Source: Gammaproteobacteria bacterium (GTDB lineage: Bacteria > Pseudomonadota > Gammaproteobacteria > UBA4575). Taken from it: a DNA stretch of 64,000 nucleotides. The stretch spans positions 1,440,894-1,504,893 of the forward strand of contig CP046178.1 of the NCBI GenBank assembly GCA_014075255.1. The letters run 5' to 3'. Below, piece by piece: positions 48,678 to 57,317 of the stretch. Position 1 is the first letter of the stretch; the number at the start of each line of letters is the position of its first letter. The notes beneath the pieces are model-generated. The model made no database searches. It was not told where the DNA came from and worked only from the letters and a program-made list of their open reading frames with translations. Made by a program: the position numbers and the translations under genes.

Positions 48678-49211
48678 ATGGTGCATTACGAAAATTTAAA
48701 TTCCGACTCTATTAAAGAGCTGCTGAGCCACTATGGTATACAGATTAATTGCTCTGCACCTGGAGTTGCTATACCTCATAGCTTCTGGGGAACCCCCGAA
48801 GCCGGACGCAAAAAAAATCGGTTATATATACGTGCCGATACACCAATCCATTCGATTCTGCATGAATCCTGCCACTACATATGCATGCCTGAAGAGCAAC
48901 GCTCACTCCCGCATGTTGATGCCAAAGGTTCCGCTATGGAAGAAAATGCGACTTGTTATTTACAGATCTTGTTAGCCGATCATATTGATGGCTACAGTAG
49001 CTCCCAGCTGATGAAAGATATGGATGCCTGGGGTTACAGTTTTAGACTTGGCTCAAGCTATGCCTGGTTCACCCAAGACGCTGAAGAAGTACTGCAATGG
49101 CTCATAAATCAGCAAATTATTAATTCTCAAAGCATACCGACCTGGAAGCTACGAGATACATATTTTGAATCTCGACCATTAAATGAAACCATACTTAAAC
49201 CCCACCGTTGA
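48678..49211 (+). CDS. Putative HExxH zinc protein, uncharacterised
   Basis: A 177-aa cytoplasmic protein with no signal peptide. It contains HESCH (His62, Glu63, His66), the HExxH metalloprotease signature. Glu88/Glu89 in MEENATCYLQ lies at a gluzincin-like distance for a third ligand. The LYIRADTPIHSILHESCHYI context resembles an active-site helix of a minimal metallopeptidase. Small size, three further Cys and no recognisable family leave the function open. It diverges from the cytochrome pair. RBS is not obvious before ATG 48678. Confidence 0.7.
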   Translation: MVHYENLNSDSIKELLSHYGIQINCSAPGVAIPHSFWGTPEAGRKKNRLYIRADTPIHSILHESCHYICMPEEQRSLPHVDAKGSAMEENATCYLQILLADHIDGYSSSQLMKDMDAWGYSFRLGSSYAWFTQDAEEVLQWLINQQIINSQSIPTWKLRDTYFESRPLNETILKPHR

Positions 49212-49576
49212 AGGTCTAAGTGCCCCTCTAGCCCATCAAAGATTGACAACGGGCTGAAATATCCATAGCATTTTTAACAGCTGGTTAAATCACTAGCTAA
49301 TTTAGTCGCTGCTTTAATTCAACAACTTGCAGGGCGACACATAAATACTGCTAAAGCGATGACCGTCCTCAAAGCTTCTAGGTCGAGTCAGCGCCAAATT
49401 AATTTGAAGCTGAAGACGGATTCAATGGTTAACACATCCCTTTTCATAATCGTAGCAATAAAGAGTCTACGTTATTGTCATAGAAATTTTCGCTAATACA
49501 CATTAACGAAACTCACGCTTATAGGGTTAGTCATTAACTTTTAGATTCGCCTCATAAAATTTAGAGGTATTTAAAT
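49212..49576. other. Leader region upstream of metY
   Basis: Over 360 bases have no convincing gene. I looked for the conserved pieces of SAM-I and SAH riboswitches, which would suit metY, and found none. TTGTCA near 49476 is a possible -35 box, but no good -10 follows at 17 bases. A stretch at about 49295-49420 lacks stops in one frame but has no start or family look. Function not seen. Confidence 0.35.
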
Positions 49577-50851
49577 ATGAAAATCGAAACTCAAGCCATT
49601 CATAGTGGTTACACTCCAGAACCTACTACCAAAGCGGTTGCAGTACCTATTTATCAAACCACTTCTTACGCGTTTGATAACACGCAACATGGTGCAGATT
49701 TATTTGACCTAAAAGTTGAAGGCAATATTTATACACGCATCATGAATCCCACCACGGCAGTGCTGGAACAGCGTGTTGCAGAAATGGAAGGCGGTGTTGG
49801 CGCATTGGCATTATCTTCTGGCATGGCCGCTATAACGTATGCAATTTTTGCACTCGCCGAACAAGGCGACAATATTGTTTCCGTATCTACCTTATACGGT
49901 GGCACCTATAACTTTTTTGCGCACACCTTACCAAAGCTTGGTATAGAAGTTCGGTTTGTTGATTATCGTGACATGGATGCCATGGACGCCGCGATTGATG
50001 ACAATACTAAAACAGTATTTTGCGAATCACTAGGCAACCCAGCCGGGAATGTTATCGACTTAGAAGCATTAGTAAAGGTTGCACACAATAAAGGCGTCCC
50101 GGTAATGGTGGATAACACTGTGCCCACACCTTACTTATGCAAACCTTTTGATTTTGGCGCGGATATCAGCATTCTCTCGTTAACCAAATACATGGGTGGA
50201 CATGGAACTTCTATAGGTGGAGTCGTGGTCGATTCAGGAAACTTTCCGTGGGAAAAACATAAAAAACGTTTCGCTGTATTGAATGAACCCGATCCTTCGT
50301 ATCATGGCGTTATATACACCGAAGCGTTTGGCAAAGCTGCTTATATTGGCCGCGTTCGAGTAGTGCCATTACGCAATATGGGCGCTGCGATCTCCCCCAT
50401 GAATAGTTTTCAAATATTACAAGGCATTGAAACGCTTGCAGTGCGTATGGACCGGCATTGTGAAAATGCTTTGGCCGTTGCACAATATTTAGATAAGCAT
50501 GAACTTGTAAACTGGGTCAGCTATGCAGGATTGTCTTCACATACTGATCACAAACTCGCACAAAAATATTTTGGTGGGCGCGCTTCGGGAATATTAAGTT
50601 TCGGTATTGAAGGCGGTATTGAGGCAGGCACCAAATTTATTGATGCCCTTAAGCTCATAGTGCGCCTGGTCAATATTGGAGATGCTAAATCACTAGCTTG
50701 CCACCCCGCTACCACCACTCACCGTCAGCTTTCTAAAGATGAACAAGCTGCTGCAGGAGTAAGTGAAGATTTAGTAAGACTCTCCATTGGTATTGAGCAT
50801 ATAGACGATATTTTAGAAGATGTTGAGCAAGCTCTGAATAAAGCTAGGTAG
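49577..50851 (+). CDS. metY: O-acetylhomoserine sulfhydrylase
   Basis: A 424-aa PLP enzyme of the Cys/Met metabolism family that makes homocysteine from O-acetylhomoserine and sulfide. The PLP lysine is Lys204 in SLTKYMGGHG. Other marks are AIHSGYTPEPTTKAVAVPIYQTTSYAF at the N-terminus (read as separate motifs) and the C-terminal HPATTTHRQLS. The length of about 425 and these motifs fit MetY rather than MetB/MetC (about 380-390). It allows direct sulfhydrylation to methionine. The next gene's GTG overlaps its TAG stop. Confidence 0.93.
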   Translation: MKIETQAIHSGYTPEPTTKAVAVPIYQTTSYAFDNTQHGADLFDLKVEGNIYTRIMNPTTAVLEQRVAEMEGGVGALALSSGMAAITYAIFALAEQGDNIVSVSTLYGGTYNFFAHTLPKLGIEVRFVDYRDMDAMDAAIDDNTKTVFCESLGNPAGNVIDLEALVKVAHNKGVPVMVDNTVPTPYLCKPFDFGADISILSLTKYMGGHGTSIGGVVVDSGNFPWEKHKKRFAVLNEPDPSYHGVIYTEAFGKAAYIGRVRVVPLRNMGAAISPMNSFQILQGIETLAVRMDRHCENALAVAQYLDKHELVNWVSYAGLSSHTDHKLAQKYFGGRASGILSFGIEGGIEAGTKFIDALKLIVRLVNIGDAKSLACHPATTTHRQLSKDEQAAAGVSEDLVRLSIGIEHIDDILEDVEQALNKAR

Positions 50852-51846
50852 TGGCGGAATACAAACCACCTATCATTTACCGCAATGGTCATGCCAATAC
50901 CATTGCGGCGGCAACTTTCCTTCGCAAAGCCTATGCATTGCGAGTTAGTCATAACTTACGCGAACACAGTGAATCTCTCATATTATCCCTTGAAAATAAT
51001 GTTCAGTTACAAGGATTATTAACTACACACAAAGACACAAGCCAAACCTCAAACTCATTCTCGGGCCAAAAACCTTTAGTAATGATTCTTCATGGCTGGT
51101 TGGGTTGTGCTGATTCCTTATATCTTTTACCTATCGCCAGCAAGTTACACGATCTCGGTTTCAATATATTTCGCCTAAACTTTAGAGACCACGGTGGTAC
51201 ACAACATTTAAATGAAGACCTCTTCCATTCCTGTCGTTTAGATGAAGCATTAAACGCCACTCAAGCGATTCAACAACAAATACCACACTCAAATTTTTAT
51301 ATTGTAGGCTTTTCACTAGGTGGAAATTTTGCGTTACGCATTGGCTCAAAAGCACAAGACAAAAATTTAACGATTGATAAGATCATCTCCATTTGCCCCG
51401 TCATGAATGCAACTAATGCTCTAGATGAAACTAATTCTATGTTGAAAATTTATACAGAATATTATCTACAGCGCTGGAAAAATATGTTGAAGGTAAAACA
51501 TAAGCTATTCCCCGATAATTATGATTTAGCCACCATCAATAAGCAAAGATCACTCACCAACATGACTGAACATTTATTATTAAAATATACAGAATTTAAT
51601 TCTGTAAAAAGTTACCTAGAAGGCTATTCAATTACGGGTGATTACCTAAATTCTCTATCAGTAGATAGCGATGTATACATAGCTGAAGACGACCCTGTGA
51701 TTCCTTCTAATGACTGGGAGAATCTACATGCATCTGAATACCTAAATATTCACCGTACTCAGTTTGGAGGCCACTGTGGCTATTTAAACGGATTGTTTAA
51801 TATGAATTGGATTGACGAACAAGTTATTAAAAACCTACAAACATAA
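50851..51846 (+). CDS. YheT-like alpha/beta hydrolase
   Basis: A 331-aa alpha/beta hydrolase of the YheT/ABHD1-3 group. It starts at GTG 50851, overlapping the metY stop by one base (TAGTG). Marks: FLRKAYALR at the N-terminus, ILHGWLGCADS (oxyanion), LNFRDHGGTQHLNEDLFH, nucleophile elbow GFSLGG, the acid in EDDPVIPS and the His in GGHCGYLNG. The substrate is unknown; eukaryotic relatives act on lipids. A strong terminator follows directly. Confidence 0.87.
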   Translation: MAEYKPPIIYRNGHANTIAAATFLRKAYALRVSHNLREHSESLILSLENNVQLQGLLTTHKDTSQTSNSFSGQKPLVMILHGWLGCADSLYLLPIASKLHDLGFNIFRLNFRDHGGTQHLNEDLFHSCRLDEALNATQAIQQQIPHSNFYIVGFSLGGNFALRIGSKAQDKNLTIDKIISICPVMNATNALDETNSMLKIYTEYYLQRWKNMLKVKHKLFPDNYDLATINKQRSLTNMTEHLLLKYTEFNSVKSYLEGYSITGDYLNSLSVDSDVYIAEDDPVIPSNDWENLHASEYLNIHRTQFGGHCGYLNGLFNMNWIDEQVIKNLQT

Positions 51847-51881
51847 AAAAACCTACTGCATCATGAGACACAGTAGGTTTT
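51847..51881. terminator. Bidirectional rho-independent terminator
   Basis: An 11-bp perfect stem (AAAACCTACTG with CAGTAGGTTTT) and a 12-base loop begin right after the YheT-like gene stop. Its A/T arms give a T-tract on both strands, so it can also end the convergent minus-strand cytochrome lipoprotein gene, whose stop is at 51902. Confidence 0.85.
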
Positions 51882-51901
51882 AAGGAAGTCCCGGTTATAC
51901 T

Positions 51902-54145
51902 TTAAGGAGCCGCTGGGAATACGCTAAAGCCATTTTTCATGTATTTAGCAACAGCAGTGGCACAGGCACCCATGCAATCAACTGGGGTACCGCCACCCAT
52001 TACACCACCACCGTAATCAACGAACTTCGGCATAACGAAATTGACGTAACCAGTTGTGAGTGTCAAATCATTTACGTCCAAATAAGGAGTAACAGAATCA
52101 TCCAATCCACCTTCTCCTGTAACACCATGGCAGGTTGCACAGCTTTGGCTGTTGACAATTTTTTCGTATTCAAACTTGCCGAGTAATAATTCCGGATCAC
52201 CAGCATTAACCGTTACCAGTGCATTCTGAGGTGCAAGGGCAACATTATTTATGCCCGTACAGGCCAAGGTAAAGGTAGTATCAGCCGTCAAGTTATTAAC
52301 GACTTGGCTGTTTGTTGGCATCACGCCTCTAGCACCTACCCACTCAGCATTAGCAGGTGTCGCACTCGCAGTACAAGTGGCTAAGTCCGTAGCATTCCAG
52401 TTCAACGTAACCGGGTCGCCACTATTAACCATTGCGTTATTTGCACTAAAAGTAAGACTTGGTAGAGCAGGATTTACGGTAACTATTACCTGTCCATTCG
52501 TTACTAACATGCTCGCGTTAGTGCATGAAAGTGTAAATGTGGTAGTCGCTGTAAGTGGCCCTATTGCTTCACCTGCAGCATTATTTACCGCTTTGTTCGC
52601 GTTGTCCCACGCCGCATTTGCTGGCACCGAGGTTGCGCTACACGAAGCCGCATCTGTGGTGGTCCAACTAATCGTACTTGTACCATTATAGTTAACCGTA
52701 GTGGGGTTAGCAGTAAAGGTATTTATAACGGGTGCACCAATTTGTGCATCCACTGTGACGTTTGTATTTGCAGTAGCCGGTACAGCATTTGCAGCATTCG
52801 TACAGGTAATGCTAAAGGTGTTTACACCCGCAGTCGTGAGGTTCGTTAAGGTTGCACTATCCGAAGCATTTAGCGCTCCTGCCCATTGACCATTGGCAGT
52901 TGCCCCACCCGCAGTGCAGGAATCACCATCAGAAGCCCATGTTAAAACTACATCACTACCATAAGGTAAGTTGCCTACTGCATTGGAAGTGAAACTAGCG
53001 ATGCTCACTTGAACATCATTATCTTGATTAGTCACCATTACATCAGAGGGGTCAACTCCCATATATGCACGATCTGTGCTGGTAGCCGCTACTACAATAT
53101 TGTAAGCAATCGCACCATCTATAACTGGAGGAGTATCATTCACACCCGTCACGGTAAACAGTTGTGGAGTATTATAGTTACCTGCATTAAACGTATGAGT
53201 TGCAGGATTCACTGTGCCTTCCAGCGCATTACTACTGCTAAGACTTACCACCACATCTTGAGCAGGTAAAGTGTTTAGCGCGATTGTAAAACTGTCAGTT
53301 CCAGCATCTTCTGTGGTCATTAATCCCATGGTTTGATTGAATACAAATTGACCTTGAGCCACCAGCTCATTATCCATATTGGTTGCGGATATCGCTGGGA
53401 TGGATAACGCATTGTAATCAGGATCATTACTAATTGTAGTAACGGCAATACTATATGGCGTAGCTGCTAGTGGATCTAACACGTTATCATCAACACCCAT
53501 TACCGTCACGGTTACAGGAGTTTGCCAATCTGCAGGCAATATAGAATAGCTAGTTTGTACCATGGTCGCTTCACCAGCTAGATTAATGGCGAAATCGATG
53601 GTCACTGTGTCGGCAGGCTCTGTAGTTAACGACATTGTAAAACTACTGTTGGCCCCTTCTGTGGTACTAAAGTTTGCAGTACCAGTTAAATTCAAATTCG
53701 GTGTTGGTGGATTATTGTTGCCACCCGTATCATAAGTAAGTAAGCCTAGAATAAATCCTTCATGAATAAATGCTGATACATCCGATGCACAAGCACCTAC
53801 ACACGCACCTGGACTATAAGGCGTTTTAGGCATTGCAAAAGTATTGTAATTTGTCAGCGCCGTAACATCATTACAATCCACAAACATACATGATGCAGCA
53901 CTATTAATTGGGTTTGAAGCGCTTGGTGTGCCTTGACCTTGTGCACCGTGACAAGATGAACAAGCTTGTGTAGCACCATTATAAAGAGCATAACCACGCA
54001 CAGCTTCTGCTGATAATTGTGAAAGATTTGCAACAGGGCCATTCGACATTGTGCCTGTGCTTTCGCCAGATGACGACCCGCCACATGCGCTTAAACCAAA
54101 CGATATGATCGCTATTACAGCGATACTTTTTATAATACCTTTCAT
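51902..54145 (-). CDS. Diheme cytochrome c lipoprotein with internal repeat domains
   Basis: A 747-aa lipoprotein from ATG 54145 (MKGIIKS), with GGAG eight bases upstream. The lipobox is LSAC with Cys21, followed by Gly/Ser. A cytochrome c domain holds CSSCH (62-66); a second copy at the far C-terminus holds CATCH (669-673). Both share trailing CxGAC and F/K-rich helix motifs. Between them lie Calx-beta-like repeats (about 150-370) and three Ig-like repeats (about 375-650: TWASDGDSCTAGG, SWTTTDAASCSATS, NWNATDLATCTASA). It should be a cell-surface or periplasmic electron carrier on a long spacer. The redox partner is unknown. Confidence 0.85.
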   Translation of the reverse strand: MKGIIKSIAVIAIISFGLSACGGSSSGESTGTMSNGPVANLSQLSAEAVRGYALYNGATQACSSCHGAQGQGTPSASNPINSAASCMFVDCNDVTALTNYNTFAMPKTPYSPGACVGACASDVSAFIHEGFILGLLTYDTGGNNNPPTPNLNLTGTANFSTTEGANSSFTMSLTTEPADTVTIDFAINLAGEATMVQTSYSILPADWQTPVTVTVMGVDDNVLDPLAATPYSIAVTTISNDPDYNALSIPAISATNMDNELVAQGQFVFNQTMGLMTTEDAGTDSFTIALNTLPAQDVVVSLSSSNALEGTVNPATHTFNAGNYNTPQLFTVTGVNDTPPVIDGAIAYNIVVAATSTDRAYMGVDPSDVMVTNQDNDVQVSIASFTSNAVGNLPYGSDVVLTWASDGDSCTAGGATANGQWAGALNASDSATLTNLTTAGVNTFSITCTNAANAVPATANTNVTVDAQIGAPVINTFTANPTTVNYNGTSTISWTTTDAASCSATSVPANAAWDNANKAVNNAAGEAIGPLTATTTFTLSCTNASMLVTNGQVIVTVNPALPSLTFSANNAMVNSGDPVTLNWNATDLATCTASATPANAEWVGARGVMPTNSQVVNNLTADTTFTLACTGINNVALAPQNALVTVNAGDPELLLGKFEYEKIVNSQSCATCHGVTGEGGLDDSVTPYLDVNDLTLTTGYVNFVMPKFVDYGGGVMGGGTPVDCMGACATAVAKYMKNGFSVFPAAP

Positions 54146-54450
54146 TGTTCCAACTCCAATTGAAATCAATTTATTTATTACTTACAGCTAAACCGAAAAA
54201 TCCTATTTTCCATTTAATGCAAGTGCTTAATGTAATTAGAAATAATTTTACTTTCGCAAAGCTTTCTCTTACATAAAATCAATAATATAAGACCAAACAT
54301 TCATGATCTAATATGCAATGCCTATGATAGTGGCCTCAAAGAATATTTAATAATTTATAACAGACCACTGATCCGTTAATTTTGCCCATTTGTCATGATT
54401 AAAACTTCAGAAAAATGTGAACTAGAATTTTACTATGAAAATTCAGTGAA

Positions 54451-56580
54451 TTATGATTTGGGTGAAGGCGGAATTGGTTGTAAATGCACACTTAAGCGCG
54501 TGGGTGTTTGGTCTAGTTTCCATTCAAACATCGCTGTATACGCTAATATTGCGCGCACATACTCACGTGTCTCGGTGAATGGAATCGTGTCTACCCAAAC
54601 ATCTGCAGGTAATTCGTTTTTCTCTGGCAACCAAGCGTTGACGCGATGAGGGCCGGCATTATAAGCAGCAGAGGCTAAAGCTCGGTGGCCATTAAACTTT
54701 TTCAGCATATCTCTTATATATTTACTTCCAAGATTGATATTCAAGCCAGGGGTGTTCAAATCATAGCGACTTGGAGCCTTGATCTTTAATTGTCTAGATA
54801 CCTGTTTAGCAGTGGCTGGCATAAGTTGCATGAGTCCACGCGCACCCACTGGAGACCTAGCTTGCGGATTAAATGCACTTTCTCGGCGAATAATTCCGAA
54901 AATAAAAGCAGGCTCAAGACTTCTTTTAGTCGAGTATTTATTTACTTGAGTCGTAAATGGAGTGGGAAAACGAATACCCAGGTCATCAAAATATTCGCCC
55001 TTAGCAATGGTGCGAATTGCATAATCATGCCAGCCCCATTGATGTGCCAAAGACGCAGAAATTTGATATTGCCGAGGAGAATAATTTTGCGTTGCATGAT
55101 TCCATTCTCTACGCGCATCCGTTAATTGATTCACTAATAACAACTCTCTTGCGCGAACGATGCTTGGCGTTTGCTCTATTTTCTCTAGCTCCTGAACATT
55201 GTACTGCACCGGCTCATCCACGATATTGTATGGAACCGAAAGTTTATCTGCCGCTAAAAAACCGTAGTAGCTTCGCTCATTAGCAATTTTTTCATATATT
55301 AATTTTGCCTCTAACTGCAAACCTTTTTCTGAAAATGCGCGTGCTTTCCAATATTGCCATTGCGGCTCAGCCTTCTCTACTTCATTTAACATCGCGATAC
55401 CACGTAGCACCAAATCCCAATCAAGACTGCGCAAAGCAGAACGCGCGCGCCACATACCTGTGGAAGGATCAACTAGATCTTTAGGCAGCTGATACATCCA
55501 AGCAGTCGCCCGTTCATCGTGTCTATATGCTGCCCGCAATGCCAAATTTCGTTCAACCTCATCATGCAAATCTGAACCAAACGCATAGTCTTCTTGAATA
55601 TCCAACCATACATTATGCGCTGACGTTAAATCTTTCCTGGCTAAACGTTTAAGACCATGGCGAACTATTTGACGATTAAGGTGATTATCTTTTAGTAAAG
55701 ATTTACTACGAATTTTATTTTTGGGACTGCTATGAACCTCAAGCCAAACCTTTGCGGTAGACTGTTCACTGGTCGGTAATTTTTTAGCCACATACTTTGC
55801 TAAACCTGGCCGATTCTTATCCATAGCCAAATAGAATCGTTCCCAAACTTGTTCGGTAGTTAAATAACCTTGATCCTCATACCACTTAAATAACGGATCA
55901 CATTGTGTTGGCTGCGATTTTCCAATCAGCCATAAATCACGAACTTGATTCAAAAATTGTTGTTTATTTTCTTCAAACTGGTGATTGCGAATTTTTGTAT
56001 TCAAATAATAGCATTGCAGACTTGCAGATTGTTCGTCTTGGTAATATTTAAGGAAACTTTCTGAACGACCTTTTCTTTGTAGCTGTGACAACCAAGCCAA
56101 TCGTAATCTTCTAGCTAAAGGTCCATCACTATATGCCGTTATGTACGCATCTATCTCCTCATCATTTGACCTCGAAAGTCGCGTACGCAACTCGTTATAA
56201 ACTAAATATTGATAGAGAGGATATTCTGTTAGTTGCGTAAGATATTTATTGTATTGATTGATTTGTTTTTTGTTTAGTGCAGCACGAGCTTTATTATATA
56301 ATTCTCGTTCATGAGACCATTCAGTATCTGCATGAGCTATACCGAATAACAAACACGACAGTAGGACACTGCCCGATAAACAAGTTAGCGAAAAGTGGCT
56401 TGAAAATGGATTGGGTTTAAGAAAAAATCTACACAGCGAGAATAAACACTGTGCAGAATTTTTAGAATAGTATTTAGAACGAAGTGGCTTCTTCGAAAGA
56501 TTTATTGAGCTCTTCTTGAGATTTATTTGAGGCAATTTCAGCACTTTTCGAATCTGATTGGTCAACCAGACCAGTTCCAT
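54451..56580 (-). CDS. slt: Soluble lytic murein transglycosylase (Slt)
   Basis: An Slt70-type enzyme with a long helical superhelix and a C-terminal lysozyme-like domain. Catalytic Glu567 (numbered from 56580) lies in IIRRESAFNPQ, followed by SPVGARGLMQLMPATA and ALASAAYNAGPHRVNAWL. The signal peptide is LSGSVLLSCLLFGIAHA-DTEW. The start is unclear: every ATG, GTG or TTG before the signal lies inside the bactofilin gene, up to 107 bases in, and a terminator sits between. The only later option is a TTG within the signal peptide itself. The first ATG is given as the outer limit. Confidence 0.9.
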   Translation of the reverse strand: MELVWLTNQIRKVLKLPQINLKKSSINLSKKPLRSKYYSKNSAQCLFSLCRFFLKPNPFSSHFSLTCLSGSVLLSCLLFGIAHADTEWSHERELYNKARAALNKKQINQYNKYLTQLTEYPLYQYLVYNELRTRLSRSNDEEIDAYITAYSDGPLARRLRLAWLSQLQRKGRSESFLKYYQDEQSASLQCYYLNTKIRNHQFEENKQQFLNQVRDLWLIGKSQPTQCDPLFKWYEDQGYLTTEQVWERFYLAMDKNRPGLAKYVAKKLPTSEQSTAKVWLEVHSSPKNKIRSKSLLKDNHLNRQIVRHGLKRLARKDLTSAHNVWLDIQEDYAFGSDLHDEVERNLALRAAYRHDERATAWMYQLPKDLVDPSTGMWRARSALRSLDWDLVLRGIAMLNEVEKAEPQWQYWKARAFSEKGLQLEAKLIYEKIANERSYYGFLAADKLSVPYNIVDEPVQYNVQELEKIEQTPSIVRARELLLVNQLTDARREWNHATQNYSPRQYQISASLAHQWGWHDYAIRTIAKGEYFDDLGIRFPTPFTTQVNKYSTKRSLEPAFIFGIIRRESAFNPQARSPVGARGLMQLMPATAKQVSRQLKIKAPSRYDLNTPGLNINLGSKYIRDMLKKFNGHRALASAAYNAGPHRVNAWLPEKNELPADVWVDTIPFTETREYVRAILAYTAMFEWKLDQTPTRLSVHLQPIPPSPKS
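56422..56457 (-). terminator. Intrinsic terminator after bactofilin, inside slt frame
   Basis: On the minus strand TCTGCACAG pairs with CTGTGTAGA (one G-U) around a 12-base loop and runs into TTTTTT. It lies 17 bases past the bactofilin stop, yet within the apparent coding frame of slt, before its signal peptide. It may attenuate slt expression. Confidence 0.72.
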
Positions 56581-56923
56581 CGTGTATCTTCATTGTACCG
56601 TCGATCATCGCACCTTGCGCAACCGATACACTGGTACCACTCACATTGCCGAAGATTCTAGCACTTCCTGTGATTTCTAGCTTGCCGCGAGCGAATACAT
56701 CGCCTTTCACCGTGCCACCAATAGTAATATCGTCGGTATGAATATCGCCTTCCCAAACAGCTGTCGAAACAAGCTCCACTAAACCATCAATTTCGCCATT
56801 ACCTTTAACTGTGCCGCTGATTATTATAGAACCAGTGCCTTTTACATCACCCTCTATAATGAAATCTTTACCAACTATTGTGCCTGGTGTTGATACCTTG
56901 TCACGTAATTTTCGCATACCCAT
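56474..56923 (-). CDS. Bactofilin (polymer-forming cytoskeletal protein)
   Basis: A 149-aa bactofilin (PF04519) with a right-handed beta-helix of short repeats (about 15-110: GSIIISGTVKGNGEID, DITIGGTVKGDV, GKLEITGSARIFGNVSG) and a charged C-terminal tail. Bactofilins form nucleotide-free filaments that position cell-wall enzymes. The lytic transglycosylase gene directly downstream fits that role. RBS: GGAGG lies upstream of the ATG. A terminator follows closely. Confidence 0.93.
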   Translation of the reverse strand: MGMRKLRDKVSTPGTIVGKDFIIEGDVKGTGSIIISGTVKGNGEIDGLVELVSTAVWEGDIHTDDITIGGTVKGDVFARGKLEITGSARIFGNVSGTSVSVAQGAMIDGTMKIHDGTGLVDQSDSKSAEIASNKSQEELNKSFEEATSF

Positions 56924-57059
56924 ATGGTGCCTCCACGCATATATAAGTGTTTATATAGTATACCCATGCTAACGGCTGCATGTACTGTGCAGGCCTTTCA
57001 TCCCGACTGAAGAGTAAGATTATGCTATGAACTGACAATTTGCTTAAAATTCGCAAACT

Positions 57060-57314
57060 ATGGATACAGTTAAGAATTTTATTGAGGCGCTGTTTAACGC
57101 TCCTCACTATTCATATGGGTGGCTAGTATTGGCTGCATTAGCGATTTTACCAGCAATTGTAAGCGGCAATCTTATACAGCAAGACCTATCTAATTATATA
57201 AGCGGTAAAAGTGAGTTTAATCAAATAACAAAACCTTTGTTATTAAACCTAATCATTTTTATTATTTGTACTTGCATATTAGCGTACGCGTTTTACTTGT
57301 ATGCATGGATATAA
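57060..57314 (+). CDS. Small two-helix membrane protein
   Basis: An 84-aa protein with two clear membrane segments (about 19-36 and 60-80) and a polar loop (LIQQDLSNYISGKSEFNQITK). No motif is recognised. It diverges from bactofilin and converges on the methyltransferase-like gene three bases away. No strong RBS. The two segments and frame bias support it as real, but function is unknown. Confidence 0.6.
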   Translation: MDTVKNFIEALFNAPHYSYGWLVLAALAILPAIVSGNLIQQDLSNYISGKSEFNQITKPLLLNLIIFIICTCILAYAFYLYAWI

Positions 57315-57317
57315 ACA

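Noticed and set aside
49212..49576. SAM-type riboswitch upstream of metY
   Set aside because: I looked for conserved SAM-I and SAH riboswitch cores and did not find them.
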